Shown one piece after another: positions 20,057 to 27,000 of a stretch of 29,409 nucleotides of DNA. Position 1 is the stretch's first letter. Each line of letters begins with the position of its first letter. Below the pieces are notes generated by a model. It was not told the DNA's origin, searched no databases, and worked only from the letters and a program-made list of their open reading frames with translations. Made by a program: the position numbers and the translations under genes. The stretch is from CAYHWE01 sp964360445 (GTDB lineage Bacteria; Patescibacteriota; Patescibacteriia; Patescibacteriales; JAKAJF01), in contig CAYHWE010000008.1 in the NCBI GenBank assembly GCA_964360445.1, positions 1 through 29,409 on the forward strand, read 5' to 3'.

Positions 20057-20461
20057 TTACTTTTTGATAAATTTACATTTTACCGGCAGCTTGTGCGCGG
20101 CCAATTCCATGGCTTCTCTTGCCGTTTCTTCCGGGATGCCTTCCATTTCAAACATGACCATGCCCGGCTTGACTACTGCCACATAATGATCAACCGGACC
20201 CTTGCCTTTACCCATAGGCATTTCTCCGCCTTTTTGAGTAACAGGCTTATCAGGGAAAATCCTGATCCAAATCTTGCCGCCTCTTTTAATAAAACCGGTC
20301 ATAGCTCTGCGGGCTGACTCGATCTGTCTTGAGCTCACCCAGCAGTTTTCCATGCTCTTTAATCCGTAACTTCCGAAAGCAACAGTAATCTTACGGGTAG
20401 CTTTTCCGCCCCTTTTCCCTTTGTGCGACTTTCTATATTTAGTTTTTTTTGGCATTAACAT
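20057..20461 (-). CDS. rplP: 50S ribosomal protein uL16
   Basis: uL16 contacts the A-site tRNA elbow and completes the large subunit. It has PKKTKYRKSHKGKRGGKA, FGSYGLKSMENCWVSSRQIE, AARRAMT-type helix, and GKGKGPVDHYVAVVKPG. MLM at the start offers two ATGs; the second (20455) gives MPKKTKYRK, the usual beginning. 132-134 residues is standard. Confidence 0.96.
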   Translation of the reverse strand: MLMPKKTKYRKSHKGKRGGKATRKITVAFGSYGLKSMENCWVSSRQIESARRAMTGFIKRGGKIWIRIFPDKPVTQKGGEMPMGKGKGPVDHYVAVVKPGMVMFEMEGIPEETAREAMELAAHKLPVKCKFIKK

Positions 20462-20531
20462 AATTATTTAAGCTAGAAGTTAGAATTTAGAAAATTTAAT
20501 TTTTTAATTATTACTTCCTGCTTCTCACTTC

Positions 20532-21218
20532 TTACTTTACTCCGACAACTTCACCTTTTTTAACATCCTGTCCTTTTTCAAAAACCTCTCCTTTATAAAT
20601 CCAAACCTTGATTCCGATCGCGCCATAAGTCGTAAAGGCTGTTCCTCTGGCATAATCGATATCAGCGCGTAAAGTCTGCAACGGAACCTTTCCTGAAGTC
20701 AGCATTTCTTCTCTGGCAATTTCAGCGCCATTCAATCTTCCGCTGATAACCACCTTGACTCCCAAAGCTCCGGCCCTCTCTACTCTTGAAATCGCCTGTT
20801 TCATAACGCGGCGGAATGGAATTCTCTTCTCGATTTCCAAAGCCATCTGCTGGACAAGTATCTGAGCGCTCAAAGAAGGCCTGTCAAATTCGGTGATATT
20901 CAAATTTATCGTATTCAGCCTGAAGTTTTTTAAAAATTTGCCGTGAACTTTCTTCTTCAATCCTTCTGCTCCGGCACCGCCTCTGCCGATGATCACTCCC
21001 GGCTTAGCGGTAAAGATATTGATATTCATCTTATTCGCGCCTCTCTCGATTTCAACCCTGTCAACTCCGGCTTCACGCAATTCTTTGGTTAAAAATTTTC
21101 TCACCTGGATATCCTGTTTGATATTGGCAATATAAGCCTCTCCTTCACCGAACCATTTTGACGGCCAGGTTCTTGTAATTCCCATTCTTAGAATTTTTGG
21201 ATTTACTTTTTGTCCCAT
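20532..21218 (-). CDS. rpsC: 30S ribosomal protein uS3
   Basis: Part of the mRNA entry helicase. It begins MGQKVNPKILRMGITRTWPS. The KH domain has the GxxG loop in VIIGRGGAG, and the C-terminal domain has RVERAGALGVKVVISGRLNG and RADIDYARGTAFTTYGAIG. The 228 residues are normal. The spacer before rplP holds only AT-rich TTAGAATTTAGAAAATTTAA sequence. Confidence 0.97.
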   Translation of the reverse strand: MGQKVNPKILRMGITRTWPSKWFGEGEAYIANIKQDIQVRKFLTKELREAGVDRVEIERGANKMNINIFTAKPGVIIGRGGAGAEGLKKKVHGKFLKNFRLNTINLNITEFDRPSLSAQILVQQMALEIEKRIPFRRVMKQAISRVERAGALGVKVVISGRLNGAEIAREEMLTSGKVPLQTLRADIDYARGTAFTTYGAIGIKVWIYKGEVFEKGQDVKKGEVVGVK

Positions 21219-21255
21219 ATTTTAAATTAATGATTACTAGTTAATATTACCTTCA

Positions 21256-21834
21256 TTATCCGCTTTTTCTCTGAAACATTTTACCGACAAAACCCTTTTT
21301 GCTTCCGCCTTCAACCCTTGAATGGCCTCTTCTGCCTGTCTTTTTCGGATCCAATGTTTTCTTTCCCTTTTCCTGCGCTGTTTCTGTCGCTCCTTCTTCC
21401 TTAGCTTCTTCGATTTCAACAAATCCTTCGCCTTTCGGATGTGAACTCAATTTTATCGGTTCTTCGATCTTGGATTTATTGGCCTGCGCATTCGCAGTTT
21501 CTTTGATTTCACCCAAAGTCAGATCGATGTGACTTGTCTTTTTCAGGATCTGAGTCGCTCTTCCGTGCGCTTTCGGCGTCCATCTCTTCAATGACGGCCC
21601 TTCATTCACTTTGACTTCTTTGATATATAAATTATTTTCGTCCAGATTGAAATTATTCGTAGCATTGGCAATGGCTGAATTGATCAATTTTGCCACCGGT
21701 TCGGCCGCCCATTTCTGATTGAAATTCAACTGATTCAAAGCCTTCTTTACTTCCAGCCCGCGCACAACATCAACAACCAGCCTTATCTTACGCGGCGACA
21801 TCCTTATGAATTTTGCTTTTGCTTTTATTTCCAT
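21256..21834 (-). CDS. rplV: 50S ribosomal protein uL22 with long C-terminal tail
   Basis: uL22 lines the exit tunnel. The core, residues 1 to about 115, contains IRMSPRKIRLVVDVVRGLEV, AVAKLINSAIANATNN-type helix and GPSLKRWTPKAHGRATQILK, and ends with HIDLTLGE. After that comes a tail of about 75 residues, first acidic (EEAKEEGATETAQEKGKK) then basic (TGRRGHSRVEGGSKKG). Typical bacterial uL22 stops near 110-115, so the 192-residue length is unusual. The tail is in frame and uninterrupted up to the stop. Its role is unknown. Confidence 0.95.
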   Translation of the reverse strand: MEIKAKAKFIRMSPRKIRLVVDVVRGLEVKKALNQLNFNQKWAAEPVAKLINSAIANATNNFNLDENNLYIKEVKVNEGPSLKRWTPKAHGRATQILKKTSHIDLTLGEIKETANAQANKSKIEEPIKLSSHPKGEGFVEIEEAKEEGATETAQEKGKKTLDPKKTGRRGHSRVEGGSKKGFVGKMFQRKSG

Positions 21835-21857
21835 ATGATAATTTAGATTACATTATT

Positions 21858-22136
21858 TTATTTACCCTTTGCCTGATCTTTAGCCATCTTTCCTCCGTGT
21901 GATACGAACTTCCTGGTCGGAGAAAATTCACCCAGCTTATGACCTACCATATTTTCTACGATAAACACAGGAATATGCTGTTTTCCGTTGTGAACGCCAA
22001 TCGTGTATCCTACCATTTCCGGCGTGATTACGCAAGCTCTATCCCAAACCTTCACCGTAGCTCCCGGCTTGAGATTCTTCAGCTTATTCAGCAATCTTTC
22101 ATTTACGTATGGGCCTTTTTTTAAACTTCTAGACAT
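21858..22136 (-). CDS. rpsS: 30S ribosomal protein uS19
   Basis: A protein of the small-subunit head. MSRSLKKGPYVNERLLNKL, WDRACVITPEMVGYTIGVHN and GHKLGEFSPTRKFVSHGGK are all standard. The 92 residues match. It lies between rplB and rplV. Confidence 0.97.
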   Translation of the reverse strand: MSRSLKKGPYVNERLLNKLKNLKPGATVKVWDRACVITPEMVGYTIGVHNGKQHIPVFIVENMVGHKLGEFSPTRKFVSHGGKMAKDQAKGK

Positions 22137-22178
22137 ATATTATTTATGATCTTTGGGATTTTTATCTCAATGATCTCA

Positions 22179-23012
22179 TTACTTCTTTCTTCTTTGAATG
22201 ATTAATCTATTTGATTTATTCTTTCTGCCTCTTGTCTTTACTCCCAAAGCTTTTTTGCCCCAAGGAGTTTTCGGAGCCTTCAAACCGATAGACTGTTTGC
22301 CTTCGCCGCCTCCGTGCGGATGATCAACCGGGTTCATAGCTGTTCCTCTTACTGTCGGCCTGAATCCTAAATGCCTCATTCTGCCCGCTTTACCGATTTT
22401 CAAATGTCTCCTGTCCGGATTGCTTGCTTGGCCGACAGTGCATAAAGACTCTTTATTTATCAGTCTGATCTCACCTGAAGGCATCTTGATCTGGACATAC
22501 TTTCCTTCTATGCCCATAACGGCAACGCCTGTTCCCGCGCCCCTGGCGATCGTTCCGCCCATTCCCGGTTCCAATTCAACATTATAAACCTGTACGCCGG
22601 CCGGAATATATTGTATAGGCATGGCGTTTCCGCTCTTGATTTCAATCACATTCTTAGAGCTGATGACCTCTGCGCCAACCTTCAGGTCCACAGGAGAAAC
22701 CATATATCTCTTTTCACCGTCTCTGTAATGGAGCAAAGCGATCCTGGCGCCTCTTCCTGGATCATATTCGATTGATACGACCTTGGCGGGCACGTCAAAT
22801 TTATCACGCTTGAAATCAATGATTCTGACATAACGTTTTGCGCCGCCGCCTCTGTGCCTGACCGTGATTTTCCCCTGGTTATTCCTTCCGCTGTTCTTCT
22901 TTTTGATGACCATCAGCGACTTTTCGCCATCTGTCCTTGTGACATCGGAAAAATCATCGTAGCTTGCGCCGCGTCTGCCTGGTGTTGTTGGTTTTGCCTT
23001 TTTAATTGCCAT
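22179..23012 (-). CDS. rplB: 50S ribosomal protein uL2
   Basis: A core protein near the peptidyl transferase centre. It has GRNNQGKITVRHRGGGAKR, IEYDPGRGARIALLHYRDG and the signature GTAMNPVDHPHGGGEGK with the functionally important histidine. Starting at the ATG at 23012 (MAIKKAKPTTPGRR) it has 277 residues, the usual size. A TTG three codons upstream is not needed. The spacer to rplW holds repeat copy B. Confidence 0.97.
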   Translation of the reverse strand: MAIKKAKPTTPGRRGASYDDFSDVTRTDGEKSLMVIKKKNSGRNNQGKITVRHRGGGAKRYVRIIDFKRDKFDVPAKVVSIEYDPGRGARIALLHYRDGEKRYMVSPVDLKVGAEVISSKNVIEIKSGNAMPIQYIPAGVQVYNVELEPGMGGTIARGAGTGVAVMGIEGKYVQIKMPSGEIRLINKESLCTVGQASNPDRRHLKIGKAGRMRHLGFRPTVRGTAMNPVDHPHGGGEGKQSIGLKAPKTPWGKKALGVKTRGRKNKSNRLIIQRRKK

Positions 23013-23035
23013 ATAAATCAATTATCAATTACGAA

Positions 23036-23115
23036 TTATCAATTACGAATCTTTTGGAATTATTTTGTGAAATTTTACTGAATTTCACTCCATAATTTTT
23101 CATTTTGATTTTTAA
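23036..23115. repeat. intergenic repeat copy B (rplW-rplB spacer)
   Basis: Similar to 16811-16892 over about 80 bases: TTATCAATTACGAAT, TTGGAATTATTTTGTGAAATT, AATTTCACTCCATAATTTTT. The arms GTGAAATT and AATTTCAC form an 8-bp hairpin, cleaner than in copy A. Confidence 0.75.
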
Positions 23116-23129
23116 ATTTTTAATTTCTT

Positions 23130-23534
23130 TTATACTCCTTCGTAGATCTGGATGCTTTGTCCTTTTGGTAAAGTGACGATAGCCTTTTTCCAGTCTTTTC
23201 TCTTGCCTGAAGTTTTTCCCTGGCGTGTATTTTTTCCTAAAACTTTTATTATATTGACATTCACAGGCTGGATTCCATAAACCTCTTTGACCGCTTTTGC
23301 AACTTCGATCTTATTGGAATTATTCGCAACTTCAAAAACATATTTATTCTCAGCATTCATGATGCCTGCCTTTTCAGTGATCAGGGGCTTGATCAAAACC
23401 TTATAAGCATTCCCGAATTTCCTGTTCGCGCCGGCTTCTGCCGCTTCTTTTTTTTCCGGATACAAATCCTTTGTGCTTGCTTTTTTCGCAGCACCTTTCT
23501 TTCCTGCTTCAGTTTTTTTCTCAAAAATAGCCAT
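23130..23534 (-). CDS. rplW: 50S ribosomal protein uL23 with N-terminal extension
   Basis: uL23 at the tunnel exit docks trigger factor and SRP. The core (about 42-134) has VLIKPLITEKAGIMNAENKY, AVKEVYGIQPVNVNIIKVLG and RKDWKKAIVTLPKGQSIQIY. A Lys/Ala/Glu-rich N-terminal extension of about 40 residues (EKKTEAGKKGAAKKASTKD...) raises the length to 134, where 95-100 is common. It lies 65 bases after rplD, a gap that contains copy 2 of the 29-bp hairpin repeat on the rplW side of rplD. Confidence 0.96.
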   Translation of the reverse strand: MAIFEKKTEAGKKGAAKKASTKDLYPEKKEAAEAGANRKFGNAYKVLIKPLITEKAGIMNAENKYVFEVANNSNKIEVAKAVKEVYGIQPVNVNIIKVLGKNTRQGKTSGKRKDWKKAIVTLPKGQSIQIYEGV

Positions 23535-23546
23535 ATTTATTTAATT

Positions 23547-23575
23547 TTGAAAACTTTTTTTGAAAAAGTTTTCAA
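23547..23575. repeat. 29-bp hairpin repeat, copy 2 (rplD-rplW spacer)
   Basis: Identical over 29 bases to 19099-19127. It lies 12 bases before the rplW ATG on the transcript, so it could mask the start region. Confidence 0.85.
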
Positions 23576-23599
23576 TGCTTTCAAAAAATATATTGTATC

Positions 23600-24247
23600 T
23601 TATTTATATCTTTCTTCTAATTTTTTAACGCCGTCAACCGTAAAAATCAACTTCTTATATTTCAACAGGTCCACGATATTGATATTGTCTACATTCATGA
23701 TTTCTACGCCGGTCAGATTTCTGCCTGATCTTTTTACGTTTTCATTATTATCATTAACCACTAAAACGCTTCTCTTTTTGCTTTCTACCGCAAAAACTTT
23801 TTTCTCCAGATTTGTCAGGATCCTGTCAAAGGCTTTTGTCTTATGCTCTTTCATTTCAAGATTGTCCAACACGATCAAGTCGTTAGCCGCCAATTTATCG
23901 CTCAGAGCCATAAATATCGCTTTCTGTTTCATCTTCTTGTTTATTTTCAATGAAAAATTCCTTGTCTTCAACGGACCGAAAACAACGCCTCCGCCAATCC
24001 ACTGCGGCGATCTGATGGAGCCCTGTCTGGCGCGGCCTGTGCCTTTCTGTCTCCATGGCTTTCTTCCGCCTCCGCGGACTTCGCTCCTATCCTTAGTATG
24101 GGCTAGAACCTGCCTTTCGTTCGCTAACTGAGCTACCACAGCCTGATGCACCAAAGCTTCATTCGGTTTTACGGCAAAAACTTTCGCGTTCAATTCCAAT
24201 TCTCCGACAGTTTCAGCTTTTTGATTGTAAATATTTACTTTTGACAT
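23600..24247 (-). CDS. rplD: 50S ribosomal protein uL4
   Basis: uL4 reaches into the exit tunnel and, in E. coli, represses the S10 operon through its leader. The tunnel loop is clear: GGGRKPWRQKGTGRARQGSI and then RSPQWIGGGVVFGP. The 215 residues match the family. It follows rplC by 61 bases of CTAATCACTAATC-type sequence. Here it is a candidate effector for the structured leader before rplC, by analogy only. Confidence 0.97.
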   Translation of the reverse strand: MSKVNIYNQKAETVGELELNAKVFAVKPNEALVHQAVVAQLANERQVLAHTKDRSEVRGGGRKPWRQKGTGRARQGSIRSPQWIGGGVVFGPLKTRNFSLKINKKMKQKAIFMALSDKLAANDLIVLDNLEMKEHKTKAFDRILTNLEKKVFAVESKKRSVLVVNDNNENVKRSGRNLTGVEIMNVDNINIVDLLKYKKLIFTVDGVKKLEERYK

Positions 24248-24308
24248 AATTATTAGTTTAATAGTTGATTAGCCGATTAGTTAATTAGGAAATCCTAATC
24301 ACTAATCA

Positions 24309-25043
24309 CTAATTACCATTTTCTTCTGCTTTCTCAGACACTTCTGATGCCACTTCTTCTTTAACTTCCTCTTTAATTTCAACCTTTTCTTCAACTCTTG
24401 GCCTTACTTTCAATTCACCTTCAGCTTCAATGATCACTAAGCTATTTCTAGCTCCGGGAACAGCGCCCTTGATGAAAATGATATTATTCTCCTGATCTAT
24501 TTCAACAATTTCCAAATTCTTTACAGTTACTCTGTCTCCTCCCATCCTGCCGCCCATCCTTACCCCCTTGAACACGCGCTGCGGATCAGTCGCGCCGATA
24601 GAACCAGGCATGCGAGCCTGATCTTTATGGCCGTGAGTGGCATCCTGGCCATGGAATCCGTGTCTTCTGACAACACCCTGGAATCCTTTGCCTTTTGAAG
24701 TGCCGATTACCCGGATAGTGTCGCCAGCGGAAAAAGCGCTGACATCGATGATATCGCCGACATTAACATTGTCCTCGCATCTGAATTCTTTCAAAAATCT
24801 GATATTTGGATTGATTTCCTTATTTTCTTTTTTTACCTTGGCGAAATGACCCTTCTGCGGTTTTCTGATATTCTTTTCTTTTTTTTCTCCAAAACCGATC
24901 TGGATAGCTTCGTATCCATCCTTATCTGAATTTTTTACCTGGACAACCGGGCATGGTCCTGCCTGTATCTTGGTAACAGCCAAACAGTTATCGCCTTTCC
25001 AAATCTGCGTCATTTCAATTTTTTTTCCTAATATGAACTTCAT
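24309..25043 (-). CDS. rplC: 50S ribosomal protein uL3 with acidic C-terminal tail
   Basis: An assembly initiator near the peptidyl transferase centre. It begins MKFILGKKIEMTQIW, and has SKGKGFQGVVRRHGFHGQ, HGHKDQARMPGSIGATDPQR, and GRMGGDRVTVKNL. The reading frame extends 23 codons further upstream, but that part overlaps a terminator-like hairpin and is not family-like, so the ATG at 25043 is chosen (244 residues). The last 35 or so residues are a Glu/Val/Lys tail (EEKVEIKEEVKEEVASEVSE...) beyond the normal end. It is preceded by a 233-base structured leader. Confidence 0.96.
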   Translation of the reverse strand: MKFILGKKIEMTQIWKGDNCLAVTKIQAGPCPVVQVKNSDKDGYEAIQIGFGEKKEKNIRKPQKGHFAKVKKENKEINPNIRFLKEFRCEDNVNVGDIIDVSAFSAGDTIRVIGTSKGKGFQGVVRRHGFHGQDATHGHKDQARMPGSIGATDPQRVFKGVRMGGRMGGDRVTVKNLEIVEIDQENNIIFIKGAVPGARNSLVIIEAEGELKVRPRVEEKVEIKEEVKEEVASEVSEKAEENGN

Positions 25044-25276
25044 ATATGATCTATTAAATAAACAAAAAACTGGTTTATCAATAAACCAGCGAATATAGAA
25101 CCAAGCCCCCATTCTTTACAATGGGTCGGGCTTTAATTTGTCATATTCAGCTTTTTTATTGAACCTACCTCCACTTATGCATCGATTTTCGTCCTAACAC
25201 TTCCCTGTAGGGGTTGTTAAAGCGATTGCCGATGCTCCATGAATTTATGAAATTATCAAAAACTATTTTAACTGGC
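25044..25276 (-). promoter_or_regulatory. structured leader between rpsJ and rplC
   Basis: The longest non-coding interval in the window. On the minus strand it offers, in order: GCATCG (25230-25235) with CGATGC (25179-25184); inside that AACA/TGTT (25215-25218 with 25196-25199) and CCC/GGG (25210-25212 with 25203-25205); then an 11-bp stem with a 3-base bulge, AAGCC-CGA-CCCATT with AATGGG-GGCTT (25103-25133); then a terminator-like hairpin. The arrangement resembles an attenuation-controlled ribosomal protein leader. A 41-codon stop-free frame also crosses its first half but has no start codon. Confidence 0.6.
25063..25089 (-). terminator. terminator-like hairpin 20-46 bases before rplC
   Basis: CTGGTTTAT-TG-ATAAACCAG (25070-25089) is a perfect palindrome followed on the minus strand by TTTTTT (25064-25069) and then GTTT. 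The form is that of an intrinsic terminator inside an operon, which suggests conditional read-through. Confidence 0.7.
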
Positions 25277-25627
25277 TTACATCTTGATCTCTACGTCCAC
25301 GCCTGCCGGTAAATTGAGGGTGGTCAAAGCCTCAATGGTCTGCGCTGAAGGATCGATTATGTCAAGCATTCTCTTGTGAATCCTCATCTCATACTGGTCT
25401 CTGGCATTCTTATGCACAAAAGTCGATCTGTTGACTGTGTATTTCTTCTTTTCGGTAGGCAGCGGTATCGGTCCGAAAATATGGGCGCCGCTTCTCTTCG
25501 CAGTTTCAATGATTGTCCTCGTTGACTGATCGATGATCTTGTGATCAAAAGCCTTGATTTTAATTCGGATTCTCTGCTTGAAATCCTCCTCAACTTTTTT
25601 TTCAGCTTTGTCTTTAGTTTCTGTCAT
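25277..25627 (-). CDS. rpsJ: 30S ribosomal protein uS10
   Basis: A head protein of the small subunit, also the NusE partner of NusB in antitermination. The core IRIKIKAFDHKIIDQSTRTI, GPIPLPTEKKKYTVNRSTFV and HKRMLDIIDPSAQTIEALTT match the family. A charged N-terminus (TETKDKAEKKVEEDFKQ) gives 116 residues rather than about 102. It follows tuf by 107 bases containing two hairpins. Confidence 0.97.
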   Translation of the reverse strand: MTETKDKAEKKVEEDFKQRIRIKIKAFDHKIIDQSTRTIIETAKRSGAHIFGPIPLPTEKKKYTVNRSTFVHKNARDQYEMRIHKRMLDIIDPSAQTIEALTTLNLPAGVDVEIKM

Positions 25628-25650
25628 TTTGACTGATAGATGATCAAGTC

Positions 25651-25667
25651 GGATTAACCAATCCGCT
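25651..25667 (-). promoter_or_regulatory. small hairpin upstream of rpsJ
   Basis: CGGATT-GGTTAA-style loop-AATCCG lies about 25 bases before the rpsJ ATG on the minus strand. It could influence rpsJ translation; evidence is limited to the pairing. Confidence 0.4.
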
Positions 25668-25703
25668 CAATATCTCTTTTAAAAAATCAAATACTCACTA
25701 CAA

Positions 25704-25726
25704 TCTCGTCCGCAGAGCGGACGAGA
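25704..25726. repeat. 10-bp perfect palindrome with AGA loop after tuf
   Basis: TCTCGTCCGC-AGA-GCGGACGAGA. GC-rich in an AT-rich gap, 8 bases past the tuf stop codon. No T-tract follows on the minus strand, so it is not a canonical terminator. It resembles the other GC-rich palindromes inserted in ddl and ligA. Confidence 0.8.
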
Positions 25727-25734
25727 CAAAATAT

Positions 25735-26922
25735 TTATTTGATCATTTTGACTACCACGCCGGCTCCTACGGTTCTGCCGCCTTCTCTGATGGCGAATCT
25801 TGTCTTCTCTTCCAAGGCTACCGGAGAAATCAACTTGATTTTCAAGTTAACAGTATCTCCAGGCATAACCATTTCAGTTCCATCCGGTAAAGTGACTTCA
25901 CCGGTTACATCAGTGGTCCTGATATAGAACTGAGGCTTATAACCCTTGAAGAATGGCTTATGGCGTCCGCCTTCTTCCTTGGTCAATACGTAAACTTCAG
26001 CTTCGAATTCAGAATGAGGAGTTACTGTTCCCGGCTTAGCCAAGACCTGTCCTCTCTCGATTTCATCTTTCTTTGTTCCTCTTAAAAGCAACCCAGCATT
26101 ATCACCGGCTCTGCCTTCGTCCAAAGACTTGTTAAACATTTCAATGCCGATGATAGTCGTCTTTGAAGTATCGCGCAAACCGATTATTTCAACTTCTTCA
26201 CCGACTTTGATGATGCCTCTTTCAATTCTTCCTGTTACTACCGTACCGCGGCCTTCGATTGAGAAAATATCTTCAACAGGCATAAGGAAAGGCTTATCAG
26301 TTTCGCGCTGCGGTTCCGGAATGAATTCATCCAAAGACTTGATCAAGTCTAATACCGGCTGAGCAGCATCGCTGGCTGGATTTTCCAAAGCCTTCAAAGC
26401 TGAACCGCGGATGATCGGAGTAGTGTCTCCGGGGAATTCGTATTTCTTCAATAAATCCCTGATTTCTTCTTCAACCAAGTCGATCAATTCCTTATCTTCA
26501 ACCATGTCGCATTTATTCAAGAAAACTACGATATAAGGAACGCCTACCTGTCTTGCCAAAAGGATGTGTTCTCTTGTCTGAGGCATAGGTCCGTCAGTGG
26601 CAGCTACTACTAAGATAGCTCCGTCCATCTGAGCGGCGCCGGTGATCATATTCTTTACATAATCAGCGTGGCCCGGGCAATCTACGTGAGCGTAATGGCG
26701 CGCTTCTGATTCGTATTCGACGTGAGCTGTAGAAATAGTGATACCGCGGGCTTTTTCTTCCGGAGCAGCATCGATCTGATCAACAGATTTTTTAGTCGCG
26801 CTAAAACCTTTTGCAGCCATAACATTCAAGATAGCTGCGGTTAAAGTTGTTTTGCCGTGATCAACGTGTCCGATAGTACCTACGTTGACATGGGGCTTTT
26901 TGCGTTCAAATTTTTCTGCCAT
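25735..26922 (-). CDS. tuf: elongation factor Tu
   Basis: The GTPase that delivers aminoacyl-tRNA to the ribosome. G1 is GHVDHGKT, switch II has DCPGHADYVKNMITG, G4 is NKCD, and GSALKA is G5. Domains 2 and 3 have VFSIEGRGTVVTGRIERG-type and RTTDVTGEVTLPDGTEMVMP sequence. The 395 residues are normal. It lies between the unknown 128-residue gene and rpsJ, and its ATG is preceded by a compact three-hairpin structure with no Shine-Dalgarno sequence. Confidence 0.98.
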   Translation of the reverse strand: MAEKFERKKPHVNVGTIGHVDHGKTTLTAAILNVMAAKGFSATKKSVDQIDAAPEEKARGITISTAHVEYESEARHYAHVDCPGHADYVKNMITGAAQMDGAILVVAATDGPMPQTREHILLARQVGVPYIVVFLNKCDMVEDKELIDLVEEEIRDLLKKYEFPGDTTPIIRGSALKALENPASDAAQPVLDLIKSLDEFIPEPQRETDKPFLMPVEDIFSIEGRGTVVTGRIERGIIKVGEEVEIIGLRDTSKTTIIGIEMFNKSLDEGRAGDNAGLLLRGTKKDEIERGQVLAKPGTVTPHSEFEAEVYVLTKEEGGRHKPFFKGYKPQFYIRTTDVTGEVTLPDGTEMVMPGDTVNLKIKLISPVALEEKTRFAIREGGRTVGAGVVVKMIK

Positions 26923-26932
26923 TTTTTTATTT

Positions 26933-26974
26933 TACGGCCCCCAAAGGGGTTTTTGCCAAAGGCGACCAGCCGTA
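26933..26974 (-). promoter_or_regulatory. three-way-junction-like structure in the tuf 5' leader
   Basis: On the minus strand TACGGC (26969-26974) pairs with GCCGTA (26933-26938), enclosing GCC-TTT-GGC (26955-26963) and CCCC-TTT-GGGG (26939-26949). It ends 10 bases before the tuf ATG, so it is well placed to control translation initiation. Confidence 0.6.
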
Positions 26975-27000
26975 TGAAATTATTTATATTATTTATTAGT

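Noticed and set aside
25044..25112. N-terminal extension of rplC starting MGAWFYIRWF
   Set aside because: It overlaps the terminator-like hairpin and does not resemble uL3, whereas MKFILGKKIEM at 25043 is the family start.
25147..25276. 41-codon stop-free frame in the rpsJ-rplC gap (contains NRFNNPYREVLGRKS)
   Set aside because: No start codon in the frame before the end and no family match that I recognise; a stop-free run of this length is possible by chance. It could be a gene relic, but the RNA pairing is better supported.
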